Counted from the first letter of the stretch, positions 52,068-63,876 are shown. The stretch is 64,000 nt of DNA from Siphonodentalium dalli (GCA_032622095.1 CP136066.1:4549784-4613783); one strand, 5' to 3'. Numbers and translations: made by a program. Notes: generated by a model not told the origin, from the letters alone.

Positions 52068-55000
52068 TTATCCTCTAATCAGGGAGCACACGGCAAGAAG
52101 ATACGCAGCGGAGAACAGAATTATTGTATGCTTGTTCTCGATTAGATGGTGTGGTTGTCCTGGAATGTTCCCTCCAAGAATCAGTGCTGAAAGTTCTTCG
52201 TCGCTCAAAGAATCGTGCATGAAGATAAATACAGACACTCCATAGTGGTTGAGAATAGTCTCCCAGTAGCTATTACGTAATGAAAGAATAACTTCCGAAG
52301 AGCAATACCTCATTGCGTGGAGAAGTTCGTTGTTGTACTGCTGATCACAGGCACGGCATGTCAGATGGTTAATATACGTCGTCTTATTGAGTAGAATAGC
52401 AAGATTCCGAAGTTGAACTGAGCAATTTGGGTACTGTCTAAGAAGTGTCCATATCGACCAGGGAGTCATAGGATCTGTGTGAACTAGTTTAAATGTGGTC
52501 AGTGATGGGTTGTTGGCAACGGATGAAGTCCAGAATGAGAAATAATGGTCCCGAACAGCTTTCTTGTAAATTGTTTTCCATGCAGAGTCTGACGGAAAAT
52601 GTCCGGTTTGTGTGAAGATGTCAAGGTAATCGTAGAGTTTATATTGCTGAAGAATAGGAACAATGTCTGACACAAATCCAGTTGTATGTCTATTAAACAG
52701 AGTGAATTTAAAGAATCGTAAGAGGAATATCTTTAACGGCACCTGATGTCCTTGAGGAAGGTGAATCAGATGGCCGAGGAAGTTCAACTTTTTGATGTGG
52801 ATTTCGGACTCAAGAGGCAGGAGTCCCAACAAGCTGAGAGCGACGTCTGTTGATGTGCGTCCAGGAAGAGTTTCTATGTGTTTAACACAGCATCGGAAAG
52901 CTCGTTCTAGTGAGATGTGTATAGAACGTGTACTGACTTGTGTGAGCTCGCATCCATATAACGCCCTAGGAAGGACAACATATTTCAGCATAAACCCCAT
53001 CGTCAGGGGAGAGCACGATTTGAAGGGCTGCTTTCCAGCTAAGGCGAAGTAAGTTTTTCGCAGTTTCGTGGTTAACTCATTGGCTCGGTTGGAATCATTT
53101 TGATACTTGTTGTGTGGAATTCCGAGATGAACACACGAGGAAGTTTCTGATATTATTTGATCTCCCAAGTACCATTTCCTGTCGTGATTTTCGTCTTGAC
53201 GCTTCGTCTCATTAAAAACGACGACAACACTTTTTGTTTCTGAGAAATTAAAGCGCCATAGTCGGCTGTATCTGCAACATATATCTAGAAGACTGTCCAT
53301 TCCATATTTTGATAATGATAGCAGAGCAATGTCGTCTGCTGCTGTCGGTGCGACACAATGTACAGATCCAATTGAGAAACCGCAGTTCGAAGAATTCAAT
53401 TGATTCAGCAAGTCATTTATGTACACTTAGTAGAAGAAAGGGGAACACACTGCCCCTGCCTTGTTCCTTGTTTAACTGAGAGTGTATTCGAGAGAGCCTT
53501 GTTATACAATACGCGACTCGAGCAGTCAGAGTACATGTTAGTCACGACACGTAGTATCCTACCACAGAAGCCTAGTTGGTGAAGTTTCACGAAGAGACCT
53601 TCATGCCAGACACGATCGAAGGCTTTTGCCGAGTCCAAAAAGCACACAAAAGCACGAGAATTGAGATCACCAGTATAGTTGATGAATTCTTCGACAAGAA
53701 AGGCAGACATTTGGCAGCTAACTCCTTTCTGGAAACCGTGCTGCAACTCATGTGGGAACATTGCGATGTCGGGATCACCAAGAAATCTATTGAGAAGGAT
53801 ATGTTCGAAAACTTTATAAATTACAGGCAATAAGGTTATGGCTCTGTAGCTGTCAGGTAGATGCTTCGGTTTGGGATCACCCTTGTGTAATGGCACGATT
53901 ATTCCAGTTTTAAGAGATGGTGGTATCCATTCCAGTTGAATAAGTCCGTTGAACAGGCGACAAAGAGCATTAACAAGGGATGCACTTCCGTGAATTAGAT
54001 GGTCGTTTGTGATCTGGTCGATGCCGCCTGATTTGTTCCGCTTCAGTCGTCGTAAAACCGAAAACACTTCGCTATTACTTATTGGCTCGCAGAACACATT
54101 ACAATCGAATTGAGGATGAGATTCATCAAGCAGTGAATTCAGTTGTCTGTATATGCTTTCTTCGAACTCTGTGTCAGAATGAATAGCCGGGGTGTACAGT
54201 TTTTCGAAATATACACGCCATGCTTCAAGAATATCGCCGCGTTCTCTGAGTGCTCTACCTTCGAAGTTCATAACGGAACCGAAACTGTCAGTGTGTTGAG
54301 AATCATCAGATGTTCGCAGCATTTTCCAGAATTGCGTCTGGTCCTTGCTGGCACATGATTCGAGGATTTCATATTTGCGATGCTCTTGTGAACGAATTGC
54401 AGAGCGCACTGATCGTCTGAAGGAACGTTTGGATTCTTTGTACTGGATGTATTCTTCATGATCGTATGAGTGAGGCCTACCAACCATTATCCACACGGTA
54501 CGTTTCTGTTTGACATCGGCATGAAGTGACCGTAATTCATCGTTCCAGAAATATTTCCTGGACCTATGGCGTGGTGCTGATGGCGACGCCATCGAGGAAG
54601 CGTGCAGTATTGCTTTAACAATATCTGTATACAATTTGTCTAGATTATCTCGTGTTTTGAGAGAGTGGCACAAAGTCATGGTGAGAAGTTCATCAAGTGA
54701 AGCCTGGTATAAGGCAGTGTCCATTTTATCCCAATTGAAGGATAACCTCGTGAATAGAACTGGTGTAGTGGTCTCTGAAACTGGTATCTCAAAGCTGCAC
54801 GACACTGGTAAGTGATTCGATGTATTCAATTCGTGGTCATCGAGTATGGCGCTTTTAACAATTAGATCCGCCATCGTATCCGGCACAATGATGTGGTCTA
54901 TACGTGAAGGTGATGCGACTGTACAGAATGGGTAGTATGAGAATGGGGGACCAGTGCATGAATCCAGACATGTAACTGAATAGGATTGTGTCCGAGTTAG

Positions 55001-55555
55001 CATATCATTTATGAGTTGCGATCTACTTTCGTGACCAGTCGGGAGATGCTCCCCCCTGGTTCTAGTCAAATGGGCATTTATGTCGCCCATAACAATCACA
55101 GGGCCTCTTGGCGAATAGTTATCTATTAGATCGTTCAGAGAATCCAGGCATTCTGCATAATAATCGTCACTGCGTGAAGTGCTTGGGAGGTAAACTTGGA
55201 GAACACTAATATATTCTGACGATCTCACTTTCAGTTGCAATCCAACAATCCTGTCTGTTCCAGTATCAAGAATAATACACTGATTTGCCAGATGCTTCCT
55301 TATTAGGATGGCCACGCCGTCGCGCGTGAAACTACCACCGGTCCTTGTTGTGATTGTTCTCCCGTGTTTGGCTAAACAACAGTATGAGTCGTGAAACGAT
55401 TGGAGAAAGTGAAGGTTCTCATCATTGAGCCAATGCTCAGAAATACCAACAAAGTCGTACAGTTGTCCTTTCAGCAGGACAGAAAGGTAGTCGGATGTGG
55501 GCACAACACCACTAGCATTCCACGCGACGAGATGAATAGTTAGTTTATCCGTCAT
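52068..55555 (-). pseudogene. LINE ORF2 (endonuclease / reverse transcriptase), frameshifted
   Basis: It starts at ATG 55555. Endonuclease motifs: AWNASG (N13), SEHW (E40), MGDINAH (D158, N160), SRIDHI and SNHLP. Reverse transcriptase motifs: YRAITLLP, HGFQKG, FLDSAKAFD and GTRQGQ. The frame is lost just after GTRQGQ (near 53445) by what looks like a 1-bp deletion, and the restored frame also has a TAA at 53427-53429, so at least two lesions are present. Downstream the second frame continues with AADD (catalytic DD present) and a C-terminal CX2CX9HX4C knuckle (CRAC...HAMRYC), ending at 52068. The 452-codon second frame begins at a GTG and is not a separate gene. Same family type as the 8508 ORF. 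Confidence 0.9.
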
Positions 55556-56003
55556 AATTGCGTTTGGGTGGTTCGTTCTTCCAGAGTCTAAAATTCACAC
55601 CACGAGGCCAGAAACCGTCACTGTGGATTGAATCAATATCATTAGCGTAGATATGAATGCTGGCAGACTGTGTCCCTCTGCGCGAACTTGACATCAGTCG
55701 CACAAACGTTGGAGAGACGCCTTTGCCTTCCAAGAACGCCCAAATATTGTCGTCACTGGTCTTCATCGAGATTCCACTCACAAATAGTTTACGTGTGCGT
55801 TTACGAGAATATGGAACTCCTACGAAACCATCTGATTCATCGACTCCGTCACCGATATCATCGCCGTGAGTAGGTAGATCACTTAAGTTACGTGTTCGAC
55901 CCGTATGAGCACTCAACGATTCAGGCGAGAAGGCAGGAACACTGTTAATATCGTTTTCAGATGAATGTGTGTGATCCGGACGACACATACCGGACGAGCC
56001 AGG
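55545..56003 (-). pseudogene. LINE ORF1, 5'-truncated C-terminal part
   Basis: The open frame runs from the target junction (in-frame TGA at 56004-56006) to a stop at 55545; the first ATG is at 55988 (147 aa). It contains RKLFVSGI, then GKGVSPTFVRL and SDGFWPRGVNFRLW, an RRM-like pattern with a GFWPxGV signature common at the C-terminus of invertebrate LINE ORF1 proteins (from memory of the family style, not a search). The last 11 nt overlap the start of ORF2, suggesting coupled translation. Confidence 0.75.
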
Positions 56004-56015
56004 TCACTTAGGTCA

Positions 56016-56048
56016 CTTAGGTCACTGGTTCGAATCCGGTTCGAGGGA
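56016..56048 (+). pseudogene. tRNA-Tyr 3' fragment
   Basis: 33 of the 36 nt of the 3' exon remain (variable loop, T-arm, acceptor 3' strand). Box B is present but box A and the anticodon are absent. Confidence 0.95.
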
Positions 56049-56334
56049 GTGGAGAAAATTTTTATACATATTTTTTTTATCTTTTGTTTGTTTTTATATT
56101 TCCAATAGACCACAATATGTCCGTTCTCCGCTTATATAATGAAGTGTGCGCTTGATGTTGAACCTGAACAAATTTCCAATAATCGAATATGGTCTTGACT
56201 GTCATTTGATACCCAACATGCGCTAACTTCGAAAATGGCGCCCATTAACACTAAATATGCGCATGTAAAACCCGTAGCCGATGGTGACACCAAACTTGAC
56301 CATTTGGAAACATAAAAATGTTATAAAAATTAAA

Positions 56335-56407
56335 CGACCCCGACGAGACTCGAACTCGCAATCTTCTGATTCGAAGTCAGACGCCTTATCCATTAGGCCA
56401 CGAGGCC
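56335..56407 (-). tRNA. tRNA-Arg(UCG), unit 58
   Basis: Consensus. Confidence 0.97.
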
Positions 56408-56635
56408 AGCGAAAGCCATTTCCCTCATAGTAAAGTCAAGGCGGCGCCAATGTGATGTTCAAATTAGTTATTTCCATTGAATACTAGATCTTTCGCACAC
56501 GTGCTGTGAGAAACAGGTGTCCGTTGTGAGAATAAAATTCTCCTGCATTCATAAATGAGAGAATCGAAATTACAAATTTCGTCAGGTTTGACTATTAAAA
56601 GCAGGCGAAATTTGCGCGCGCACCATTTCAGCCGA

Positions 56636-56727
56636 CCCTCGATAGCTCAGTTGGTAGAGCGGAGGACTGTAGATGCTACGACTTGTCAGCTATCCTTAGG
56701 TCACTGGTTCGAATCCGGTTCGAGGAA
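56636..56727 (+). tRNA. tRNA-Tyr(GUA), unit 58
   Basis: G72A. Confidence 0.92.
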
Positions 56728-57013
56728 GTGGAGAAAATTTTTATACATATTTTTTTTATCTTTTGTTTGTTTTTATATTTCCAATAGACCACAATATGTC
56801 CGTTCTCCGCTTATATAATGAAGTGTGCGCTTGATGTTGAACCTGAACAAATTTCCAATAATCGAATATGGTCTTGACTGTCATTTGATACCCAACATGC
56901 GCTAACTTCGAAAATGGCGCCCATTAACACTAAATATGCGCATGTAAAACCCGTAGCCGATGGTGACACCAAACTTGACCATTTGGAAACATAAAAATGT
57001 TATAAAAATTAAA

Positions 57014-57086
57014 CGACCCCGACGAGACTCGAACTCGCAATCTTCTGATTCGAAGTCAGACGCCTTATCCATTAGGCCACGAGGCC
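57014..57086 (-). tRNA. tRNA-Arg(UCG), unit 59
   Basis: Consensus. Confidence 0.97.
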
Positions 57087-57314
57087 AGCGAAAGCCATTT
57101 CCCTCATAGTAAAGTCAAGGCGGCGCCAATGTGATGTTCAAATTAGTTATTTCCATTGAATACTAGATCTTTCGCACACGTGCTGTGAGAAACAGGTGTC
57201 CGTTGTGAGAATAAAATTCTCCTGCATTCATAAATGAGAGAATCGAAATTACAAATTTCGTCAGGTTTGACTATTAAAAGCAGGCGAAATTTGCGCGCGC
57301 ACCATTTCAGCCGA

Positions 57315-57406
57315 CCCTCGATAGCTCAGTTGGTAGAGCGGAGGACTGTAGATGCTACGACTTGTCAGCTATCCTTAGGTCACTGGTTCGAATCCGGTTC
57401 GAGGGA
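57315..57406 (+). tRNA. tRNA-Tyr(GUA), unit 59
   Basis: Consensus. Confidence 0.97.
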
Positions 57407-57692
57407 GTGGAGAAAATTTTTATACATATTTTTTTTATCTTTTGTTTGTTTTTATATTTCCAATAGACCACAATATGTCCGTTCTCCGCTTATATAATGA
57501 AGTGTGCGCTTGATGTTGAACCTGAACAAATTTCCAATAATCGAATATGGTCTTGACTGTCATTTGATACCCAACATGCGCTAACTTCGAAAATGGCGCC
57601 CATTAACACTAAATATGCGCATGTAAAACCCGTAGCCGATGGTGACACCAAACTTGACCATTTGGAAACATAAAAATGTTATAAAAATTAAA

Positions 57693-57765
57693 CGACCCCG
57701 ACGAGACTCGAACTCGCAATCTTCTGATTCGAAGTCAGACGCCTTATCCATTAGGCCACGAGGCC
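57693..57765 (-). tRNA. tRNA-Arg(UCG), unit 60
   Basis: Consensus. Confidence 0.97.
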
Positions 57766-57993
57766 AGCGAAAGCCATTTCCCTCATAGTAAAGTCAAGGC
57801 GGCGCCAATGTGATGTTCAAATTAGTTATTTCCATTGAATACTAGATCTTTCGCACACGTGCTGTGAGAAACAGGTGTCCGTTGTGAGAATAAAATTCTC
57901 CTGCATTCATAAATGAGAGAATCGAAATTACAAATTTCGTCAGGTTTGACTATTAAAAGCAGGCGAAATTTGCGCGCGCACCATTTCAGCCGA

Positions 57994-58085
57994 CCCTCGA
58001 TAGCTCAGTTGGTAGAGCGGAGGACTGTAGAAGCTACGACTTGTCAGCTATCCTTAGGTCACTGGTTCGAATCCGGTTCGAGGGA
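57994..58085 (+). tRNA. tRNA-Tyr(GUA), unit 60
   Basis: Intron position 2 is A (AAGCTACG); mature sequence unchanged. Confidence 0.96.
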
Positions 58086-58371
58086 GTGGAGAAAATTTTT
58101 ATACATATTTTTTTTATCTTTTGTTTGTTTTTATATTTCCAATAGACCACAATATGTCCGTTCTCCGCTTATATAATGAAGTGTGCGCTTGATGTTGAAC
58201 CTGAACAAATTTCCAATAATCGAATATGGTCTTGACTGTCATTTGATACCCAACATGCGCTAACTTCGAAAATGGCGCCCATTAACACTAAATATGCGCA
58301 TGTAAAACCCGTAGCCGATGGTGACACCAAACTTGACCATTTGAAAACATAAAAATGTTATAAAAATTAAA

Positions 58372-58444
58372 CGACCCCGACGAGACTCGAACTCGCAATC
58401 TTCTGATTCGAAGTCAGACGCCTTATCCATTAGGCCACGAGGCC
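58372..58444 (-). tRNA. tRNA-Arg(UCG), unit 61
   Basis: Consensus. Confidence 0.97.
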
Positions 58445-58672
58445 AGCGAAAGCCATTTCCCTCATAGTAAAGTCAAGGCGGCGCCAATGTGATGTTCAAA
58501 TTAGTTATTTCCATTGAATACTAGATCTTTCGCACACGTGCTGTGAGAAACAGGTGTCCGTTGTGAGAATAAAATTCTCCTGCATTCATAAATGAGAGAA
58601 TCGAAATTACAAATTTCGTCAGGTTTGACTATTAAAAGCAGGCGAAATTTGCGCGCGCACCATTTCAGCCGA

Positions 58673-58764
58673 CCCTCGATAGCTCAGTTGGTAGAGCGGA
58701 GGACTGTAGATGCTACGACTTGTCAGCTATCCTTAGGTCACTGGTTCGAATCCGGTTCGAGGGA
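58673..58764 (+). tRNA. tRNA-Tyr(GUA), unit 61
   Basis: Consensus. Confidence 0.97.
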
Positions 58765-59050
58765 GTGGAGAAAATTTTTATACATATTTTTTTTATCTTT
58801 TGTTTGTTTTTATATTTCCAATAGACCACAATATGTCCGTTCTCCGCTTATATAATGAAGTGTGCGCTTGATGTTGAACCTGAACAAATTTCCAATAATC
58901 GAATATGGTCTTGACTGTCATTTGATACCCAACATGCGCTAACTTCGAAAATGGCGCCCATTAACACTAAATATGCGCATGTAAAACCCGTAGCCGATGG
59001 TGACACCAAACTTGACCATTTGGAAACATAAAAATGTTATAAAAATTAAA

Positions 59051-59123
59051 CGACCCCGACGAGACTCGAACTCGCAATCTTCTGATTCGAAGTCAGACGC
59101 CTTATCCATTAGGCCACGAGGCC
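59051..59123 (-). tRNA. tRNA-Arg(UCG), unit 62
   Basis: Consensus. Confidence 0.97.
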
Positions 59124-59351
59124 AGCGAAAGCCATTTCCCTCATAGTAAAGTCAAGGCGGCGCCAATGTGATGTTCAAATTAGTTATTTCCATTGAATAC
59201 TAGATCTTTCGCACACTTGCTGTGAGAAACAGGTGTCCGTTGTGAGAATAAAATTCTCCTGCATTCATAAATGAGAGAATCGAAATTACAAATTTCGTCA
59301 GGTTTGACTATTAAAAGCAGGCGAAATTTGCGCGCGCACCATTTCAGCCGA

Positions 59352-59443
59352 CCCTCGATAGCTCAGTTGGTAGAGCGGAGGACTGTAGATGCTACGACTT
59401 GTCAGCTATCCTTAGGTCACTGGTTCGAATCCGGTTCGAGGAA
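59352..59443 (+). tRNA. tRNA-Tyr(GUA), unit 62
   Basis: G72A. Confidence 0.92.
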
Positions 59444-59729
59444 GTGGAGAAAATTTTTATACATATTTTTTTTATCTTTTGTTTGTTTTTATATTTCCAA
59501 TAGACCACAATATGTCCGTTCTCCGCTTATATAATGAAGTGTGCGCTTGATGTTGAACCTGAACAAATTTCCAATAATCGAATATGGTCTTGACTGTCAT
59601 TTGATACCCAACATGCGCTAACTTCGAAAATGGCGCCCATTAACACTAAATATGCGCATGTAAAACCCGTAGCCGATGGTGACACCAAACTTGACCATTT
59701 GGAAACATAAAAATGTTATAAAAATTAAA

Positions 59730-59802
59730 CGACCCCGACGAGACTCGAACTCGCAATCTTCTGATTCGAAGTCAGACGCCTTATCCATTAGGCCACGAGG
59801 CC
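59730..59802 (-). tRNA. tRNA-Arg(UCG), unit 63
   Basis: Consensus. Confidence 0.97.
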
Positions 59803-60030
59803 AGCGAAAGCCATTTCCCTCATAGTAAAGTCAAGGCGGCGCCAATGTGATGTTCAAATTAGTTATTTCCATTGAATACTAGATCTTTCGCACACGTGCT
59901 GTGAGAAACAGGTGTCCGTTGTGAGAATAAAATTCTCCTGCATTCATAAATGAGAGAATCGAAATTACAAATTTCGTCAGGTTTGACTATTAAAAGCAGG
60001 CGAAATTTGCGCGCGCACCATTTCAGCCGA

Positions 60031-60122
60031 CCCTCGATAGCTCAGTTGGTAGAGCGGAGGACTGTAGATGCTACGACTTGTCAGCTATCCTTAGGTCACT
60101 GGTTCGAATCCGGTTCGAGGGA
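60031..60122 (+). tRNA. tRNA-Tyr(GUA), unit 63
   Basis: Consensus. Confidence 0.97.
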
Positions 60123-60408
60123 GTGGAGAAAATTTTTATACATATTTTTTTTATCTTTTGTTTGTTTTTATATTTCCAATAGACCACAATATGTCCGTTC
60201 TCCGCTTATATAATGAAGTGTGCGCTTGATGTTGAACCTGAACAAATTTCCAATAATCGAATATGGTCTTGACTGTCATTTGATACCCAACATGCGCTAA
60301 CTTCGAAAATGGCGCCCATTAACACTAAATATGCGCATGTAAAACCCGTAGCCGATGGTGACACCAAACTTGACCATTTGGAAACATAAAAATGTTATAA
60401 AAATTAAA

Positions 60409-60481
60409 CGACCCCGACGAGACTCGAACTCGCAATCTTCTGATTCGAAGTCAGACGCCTTATCCATTAGGCCACGAGGCC
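60409..60481 (-). tRNA. tRNA-Arg(UCG), unit 64
   Basis: Consensus. Confidence 0.97.
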
Positions 60482-60709
60482 AGCGAAAGCCATTTCCCTC
60501 ATAGTAAAGTCAAGGCGGCGCCAATGTGATGTTCAAATTAGTTATTTCCATTGAATACTAGATCTTTCGCACACGTGCTGTGAGAAACAGGTGTCCGTTG
60601 TGAGAATAAAATTCTCCTGCATTCATAAATGAGAGAATCGAAATTACAAATTTCGTCAGGTTTGACTATTAAAAGCAGGCGAAATTTGCGCGCGCACCAT
60701 TTCAGCCGA

Positions 60710-60801
60710 CCCTCGATAGCTCAGTTGGTAGAGCGGAGGACTGTAGATGCTACGACTTGTCAGCTATCCTTAGGTCACTGGTTCGAATCCGGTTCGAGGG
60801 A
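60710..60801 (+). tRNA. tRNA-Tyr(GUA), unit 64
   Basis: Consensus. Confidence 0.97.
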
Positions 60802-61087
60802 GTGGAGAAAATTTTTATACATATTTTTTTTATCTTTTGTTTGTTTTTATATTTCCAATAGACCACAATATGTCCGTTCTCCGCTTATATAATGAAGTGT
60901 GCGCTTGATGTTGAACCTGAACAAATTTCCAATAATCGAATATGGTCTTGACTGTCATTTGATACCCAACATGCGCTAACTTCGAAAATGGCGCCCATTA
61001 ACACTAAATATGCGCATGTAAAACCCGTAGCCGATGGTGACACCAAACTTGACCATTTGGAAACATAAAAATGTTATAAAAATTAAA

Positions 61088-61160
61088 CGACCCCGACGAG
61101 ACTCGAACTCGCAATCTTCTGATTCGAAGTCAGACGCCTTATCCATTAGGCCACGAGGCC
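61088..61160 (-). tRNA. tRNA-Arg(UCG), unit 65
   Basis: Consensus. Confidence 0.97.
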
Positions 61161-61388
61161 AGCGAAAGCCATTTCCCTCATAGTAAAGTCAAGGCGGCGC
61201 CAATGTGATGTTCAAATTAGTTATTTCCATTGAATACTAGATCTTTCGCACACGTGCTGTGAGAAACAGGTGTCCGTTGTGAGAATAAAATTCTCCTGCA
61301 TTCATAAATGAGAGAATCGAAATTACAAATTTCGTCAGGTTTGACTATTAAAAGCAGGCGAAATTTGCGCGCGCACCATTTCAGCCGA

Positions 61389-61480
61389 CCCTCGATAGCT
61401 CAGTTGGTAGAGCGGAGGACTGTAGATGCTACGACTTGTCAGCTATCCTTAGGTCACTGGTTCGAATCCGGTTCGAGGGA
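61389..61480 (+). tRNA. tRNA-Tyr(GUA), unit 65
   Basis: Consensus. Confidence 0.97.
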
Positions 61481-61766
61481 GTGGAGAAAATTTTTATACA
61501 TATTTTTTTTATCTTTTGTTTGTTTTTATATTTCCAATAGACCACAATATGTCCGTTCTCCGCTTATATAATGAAGTGTGCGCTTGATGTTGAACCTGAA
61601 CAAATTTCCAATAATCGAATATGGTCTTGACTGTCATTTGATACCCAACATGCGCTAACTTCGAAAATGGCGCCCATTAACACTAAATATGCGCATGTAA
61701 AACCCGTAGCCGATGGTGACACCAAACTTGACCATTTGGAAACATAAAAATGTTATAAAAATTAAA

Positions 61767-61839
61767 CGACCCCGACGAGACTCGAACTCGCAATCTTCTG
61801 ATTCGAAGTCAGACGCCTTATCCATTAGGCCACGAGGCC
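61767..61839 (-). tRNA. tRNA-Arg(UCG), unit 66
   Basis: Consensus. Confidence 0.97.
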
Positions 61840-62067
61840 AGCGAAAGCCATTTCCCTCATAGTAAAGTCAAGGCGGCGCCAATGTGATGTTCAAATTAGT
61901 TATTTCCATTGAATACTAGATCTTTCGCACACGTGCTGTGAGAAACAGGTGTCCGTTGTGAGAATAAAATTCTCCTGCATTCATAAATGAGAGAATCGAA
62001 ATTACAAATTTCGTCAGGTTTGACTATTAAAAGCAGGCGAAATTTGCGCGCGCACCATTTCAGCCGA

Positions 62068-62159
62068 CCCTCGATAGCTCAGTTGGTAGAGCGGAGGACT
62101 GTAGATGCTACGACTTGTCAGCTATCCTTAGGTCACTGGTTCGAATCCGGTTCGAGGAA
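62068..62159 (+). tRNA. tRNA-Tyr(GUA), unit 66
   Basis: G72A. Confidence 0.92.
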
Positions 62160-62445
62160 GTGGAGAAAATTTTTATACATATTTTTTTTATCTTTTGTTT
62201 GTTTTTATATTTCCAATAGACCACAATATGTCCGTTCTCCGCTTATATAATGAAGTGTGCGCTTGATGTTGAACCTGAACAAATTTCCAATAATCGAATA
62301 TGGTCTTGACTGTCATTTGATACCCAACATGCGCTAACTTCGAAAATGGCGCCCATTAACACTAAATATGCGCATGTAAAACCCGTAGCCGATGGTGACA
62401 CCAAACTTGACCATTTGGAAACATAAAAATGTTATAAAAATTAAA

Positions 62446-62518
62446 CGACCCCGACGAGACTCGAACTCGCAATCTTCTGATTCGAAGTCAGACGCCTTAT
62501 CCATTAGGCCACGAGGCC
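62446..62518 (-). tRNA. tRNA-Arg(UCG), unit 67
   Basis: Consensus. Confidence 0.97.
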
Positions 62519-62746
62519 AGCGAAAGCCATTTCCCTCATAGTAAAGTCAAGGCGGCGCCAATGTAATGTTCAAATTAGTTATTTCCATTGAATACTAGAT
62601 CTTTCGCACACGTGCTGTGAGAAACAGGTGTCCGTTGTGAGAATAAAATTCTCCTGCATTCATAAATGAGAGAATCGAAATTACAAATTTCGTCAGGTTT
62701 GACTATTAAAAGCAGGCGAAATTTGCGCGCGCACCATTTCAGCCGA

Positions 62747-62838
62747 CCCTCGATAGCTCAGTTGGTAGAGCGGAGGACTGTAGATGCTACGACTTGTCAG
62801 CTATCCTTAGGTCACTGGTTCGAATCCGGTTCGAGGGA
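62747..62838 (+). tRNA. tRNA-Tyr(GUA), unit 67
   Basis: Consensus. Confidence 0.97.
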
Positions 62839-63124
62839 GTGGAGAAAATTTTTATACATATTTTTTTTATCTTTTGTTTGTTTTTATATTTCCAATAGAC
62901 CACAATATGTCCGTTCTCCGCTTATATAATGAAGTGTGCGCTTGATGTTGAACATGAACAAATTTCCAATAATCGAATATGGTCTTGACTGTCATTTGAT
63001 ACCCAACATGCGCTAACTTCGAAAATGGCGCCCATTAACACTAAATATGCGCATGTAAAACCCGTAGCCGATGGTGACACCAAACTTGACCATTTGGAAA
63101 CATAAAAATGTTATAAAAATTAAA

Positions 63125-63197
63125 CGACCCCGACGAGACTCGAACTCGCAATCTTCTGATTCGAAGTCAGACGCCTTATCCATTAGGCCACGAGGCC
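63125..63197 (-). tRNA. tRNA-Arg(UCG), unit 68
   Basis: Consensus. Confidence 0.97.
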
Positions 63198-63425
63198 AGC
63201 GAAAGCCATTTCCCTCATAGTAAAGTCAAGGCGGCGCCAATGTGATGTTCAAATTAGTTATTTCCATTGAATACTAGATCTTTCGCACACGTGCTGTGAG
63301 AAACAGGTGTCCGTTGTGAGAATAAAATTCTCCTGCATTCATAAATGAGAGAATCGAAATTACAAATTTCGTCAGGTTTGACTATTAAAAGCAGGCGAAA
63401 TTTGCGCGCGCACCATTTCAGCCGA

Positions 63426-63517
63426 CCCTCGATAGCTCAGTTGGTAGAGCGGAGGACTGTAGATGCTACGACTTGTCAGCTATCCTTAGGTCACTGGTTC
63501 GAATCCGGTTCGAGGGA
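63426..63517 (+). tRNA. tRNA-Tyr(GUA), unit 68
   Basis: Consensus. Confidence 0.97.
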
Positions 63518-63803
63518 GTGGAGAAAATTTTTATACATATTTTTTTTATCTTTTGTTTGTTTTTATATTTCCAATAGACCACAATATGTCCGTTCTCCGC
63601 TTATATAATGAAGTGTGCGCTTGTTGTTGAACCTGAACAAATTTCCAATAATCGAATATGGTCTTGACTGTCATTTGATACCCAACATGCGCTAACTTCG
63701 AAAATGGCGCCCATTAACACTAAATATGCGCATGTAAAACCCGTAGCCGATGGTGACACCAAACTTGACCATTTGGAAACATAAAAATGTTATAAAAATT
63801 AAA

Positions 63804-63876
63804 CGACCCCGACGAGACTCGAACTCGCAATCTTCTGATTCGAAGTCAGACGCCTTATCCATTAGGCCACGAGGCC
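63804..63876 (-). tRNA. tRNA-Arg(UCG), unit 69 (window end)
   Basis: Consensus; its tRNA-Tyr partner lies beyond the window. Confidence 0.97.

Larger units (their letters stand above)
51878..56015 (-). mobile_element. non-LTR retrotransposon (second LINE), decayed, minus strand
   Basis: A 4138-bp insertion. The 3' end is at 51878, where a hairpin CTCCA-TTTC-TGGAG (51894-51907) and an AAAATAAATG tail adjoin spacer sequence. The 5' end joins the 3' exon of a tRNA-Tyr through extra 9-bp repeats (AGGTCACTT) at 56001-56018. No target duplication is seen; 412 bp of the unit, with a whole tRNA-Arg and the 5' part of tRNA-Tyr, are gone. It carries the C-terminal part of ORF1 and a broken ORF2. Related to, but clearly different from, the LINE at 8.4-12.8 kb. 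Confidence 0.9.

Noticed and set aside
52068-53426. Separate 452-aa gene on the minus strand
   Set aside because: It begins at a GTG immediately after a stop and contains the second half of the RT and the zinc knuckle; it is the continuation of the frameshifted ORF2.
53576-53833. Plus-strand open frames opposite the second LINE
   Set aside because: They are antisense shadows of the ORF2 reading frame with no recognisable domains.
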